DNA from: Patagioenas fasciata
Taxonomy: Eukaryota > Chordata > Aves > Columbiformes > Columbidae
Length of the DNA stretch: 64,000 nucleotides
Direction of reading: 5' to 3'
Assembly: GCF_037038585.1 (NCBI RefSeq)
Contig: NC_092520.1
Coordinates: forward strand, 146,939,104 to 147,003,103
In this document: positions 63,301 to 64,000 of the stretch, one piece after another
How the letters are laid out: every line of letters starts with the position of its first letter
Position numbering within the stretch: position 1 is the stretch's first letter
The notes under the pieces: model-generated
What the model was told of the DNA's origin: nothing
Databases searched by the model: none
The model's input: the letters and a program-made list of their open reading frames with translations, nothing else
Translations under genes and position numbers: made by a program

Positions 63301-64000
63301 GTGTGAAAATGGTCCAGCATTCATATTTGCTATTAGTTTTGACCAGTCCAGCATCTAATTATAGAGCTTCTGCAGCATCTTCTGGGAGAATAAAACTCAT
63401 AGCACAAGGAAAATATCAACTAAGTCGATTGTTCCAACTCTGCATTAGTCTTCTGTAGATTCATTGCATTCTCAACAACTGCTTTCTTATTTAAATACAT
63501 GGACAATTGTGTCCATCCTCAGGACGCATCTGAAGAATCTAAAAGCACTCAAGCAATAATCACAGTGTAGAGAACGGTAGGGAAAAGCAAGCCAGCAGGC
63601 AGTCCTTCTTGTGAGCTGGTATTGCCCAACAGGACAATCTGTGGTCTTCACCTCTTTGAGAAATGCCTAAATGCTGTCCCAGGATGGGGAAAGGAGAGAC
63701 TAAAGATAATCACATGCACCTTGTTTCTCTGGGAGATGGAGCAACAATTGAGGTTCTAAGTGGCATTTTGGAACAAGGCTTTGCAGCTGGTTATAGGACA
63801 GAGATAAGTTAGTCAGAACTGCAGATGAAGAGTAAACCTGCATTAGTCACACCACAGATAATAACAGCTGGAAAATTATGACATGTGAGCCTCATGTTAA
63901 ACCCACTTGTGCTTAATTCTCTGCACTGAATATAAATTGTTCTAAAGAACAATTCATCCTTACAGAACAGTTCTTCACATAATGCCACTAACATCTCTGT
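51328..64000. other. Long non-coding stretch to the window end
   Basis: 12.7 kb without a frame longer than 118 codons. It carries short simple repeats ((CA)n at 52,756; A runs at 53,109 and 53,469; (TTTA)n near 62,502; T runs near 63,053). AT content is high, particularly after 60 kb. No gene, RNA or transposon recognised. Confidence 0.6.

Overview
This looks like nuclear DNA from a bird. Several CR1 LINE fragments have the avian 3' architecture, two LTR sequences resemble abundant avian endogenous-retrovirus LTRs, no mammalian SINEs or L1 were recognised, the background is AT-rich, and the only intact gene, a single-coding-exon Shaker potassium channel, is closest to vertebrate KCNA1. I cannot name the species. 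All homology calls are from memory of family sequences; nothing was searched.

Layout. From 1 to about 28,000 there is non-coding DNA with decayed CR1 pieces (near 2.2, 5.5 and 11.3 kb), an ERV LTR ending at 5480, a (GT)n microsatellite at 10.9 kb and a 577-bp GGAA/GGGA polypurine array at 24.2-24.8 kb. KCNA1 lies on the minus strand at 28,051-29,526. Its coding exon probably begins at a splice acceptor near 29,660. A good donor at 30,744/30,745 and a CpG island at about 31.1-32.0 kb complete a model of one non-coding first exon, a roughly 1.1-kb 5'UTR intron and one coding exon. The KCNA1 mRNA contains the isoleucine codon that is A-to-I edited in mammals, together with matching inverted repeats.

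At 36.1-38.7 kb a minus-strand CR1 with part of its reverse-transcriptase frame still open abuts, head to head, a broken intronless copy of a CNNM (cyclin M / ACDP) magnesium-transport gene, most like CNNM4. That copy has two in-frame stops and two reading-frame changes. It ends exactly at a splice-donor-like sequence. Processed pseudogenes are rare in birds, so this is one of the more unusual objects here.

From 38.7 to 64 kb there is again no recognisable gene: two plus-strand CR1 3' ends (41.8 and 50.9 kb) and a complete-looking solo LTR at 47,875-48,929 flanked by a 7-bp direct repeat. KCNA1 is the only working protein gene I can support. Its usual paralogue neighbours KCNA5 and KCNA6 are not inside the window.
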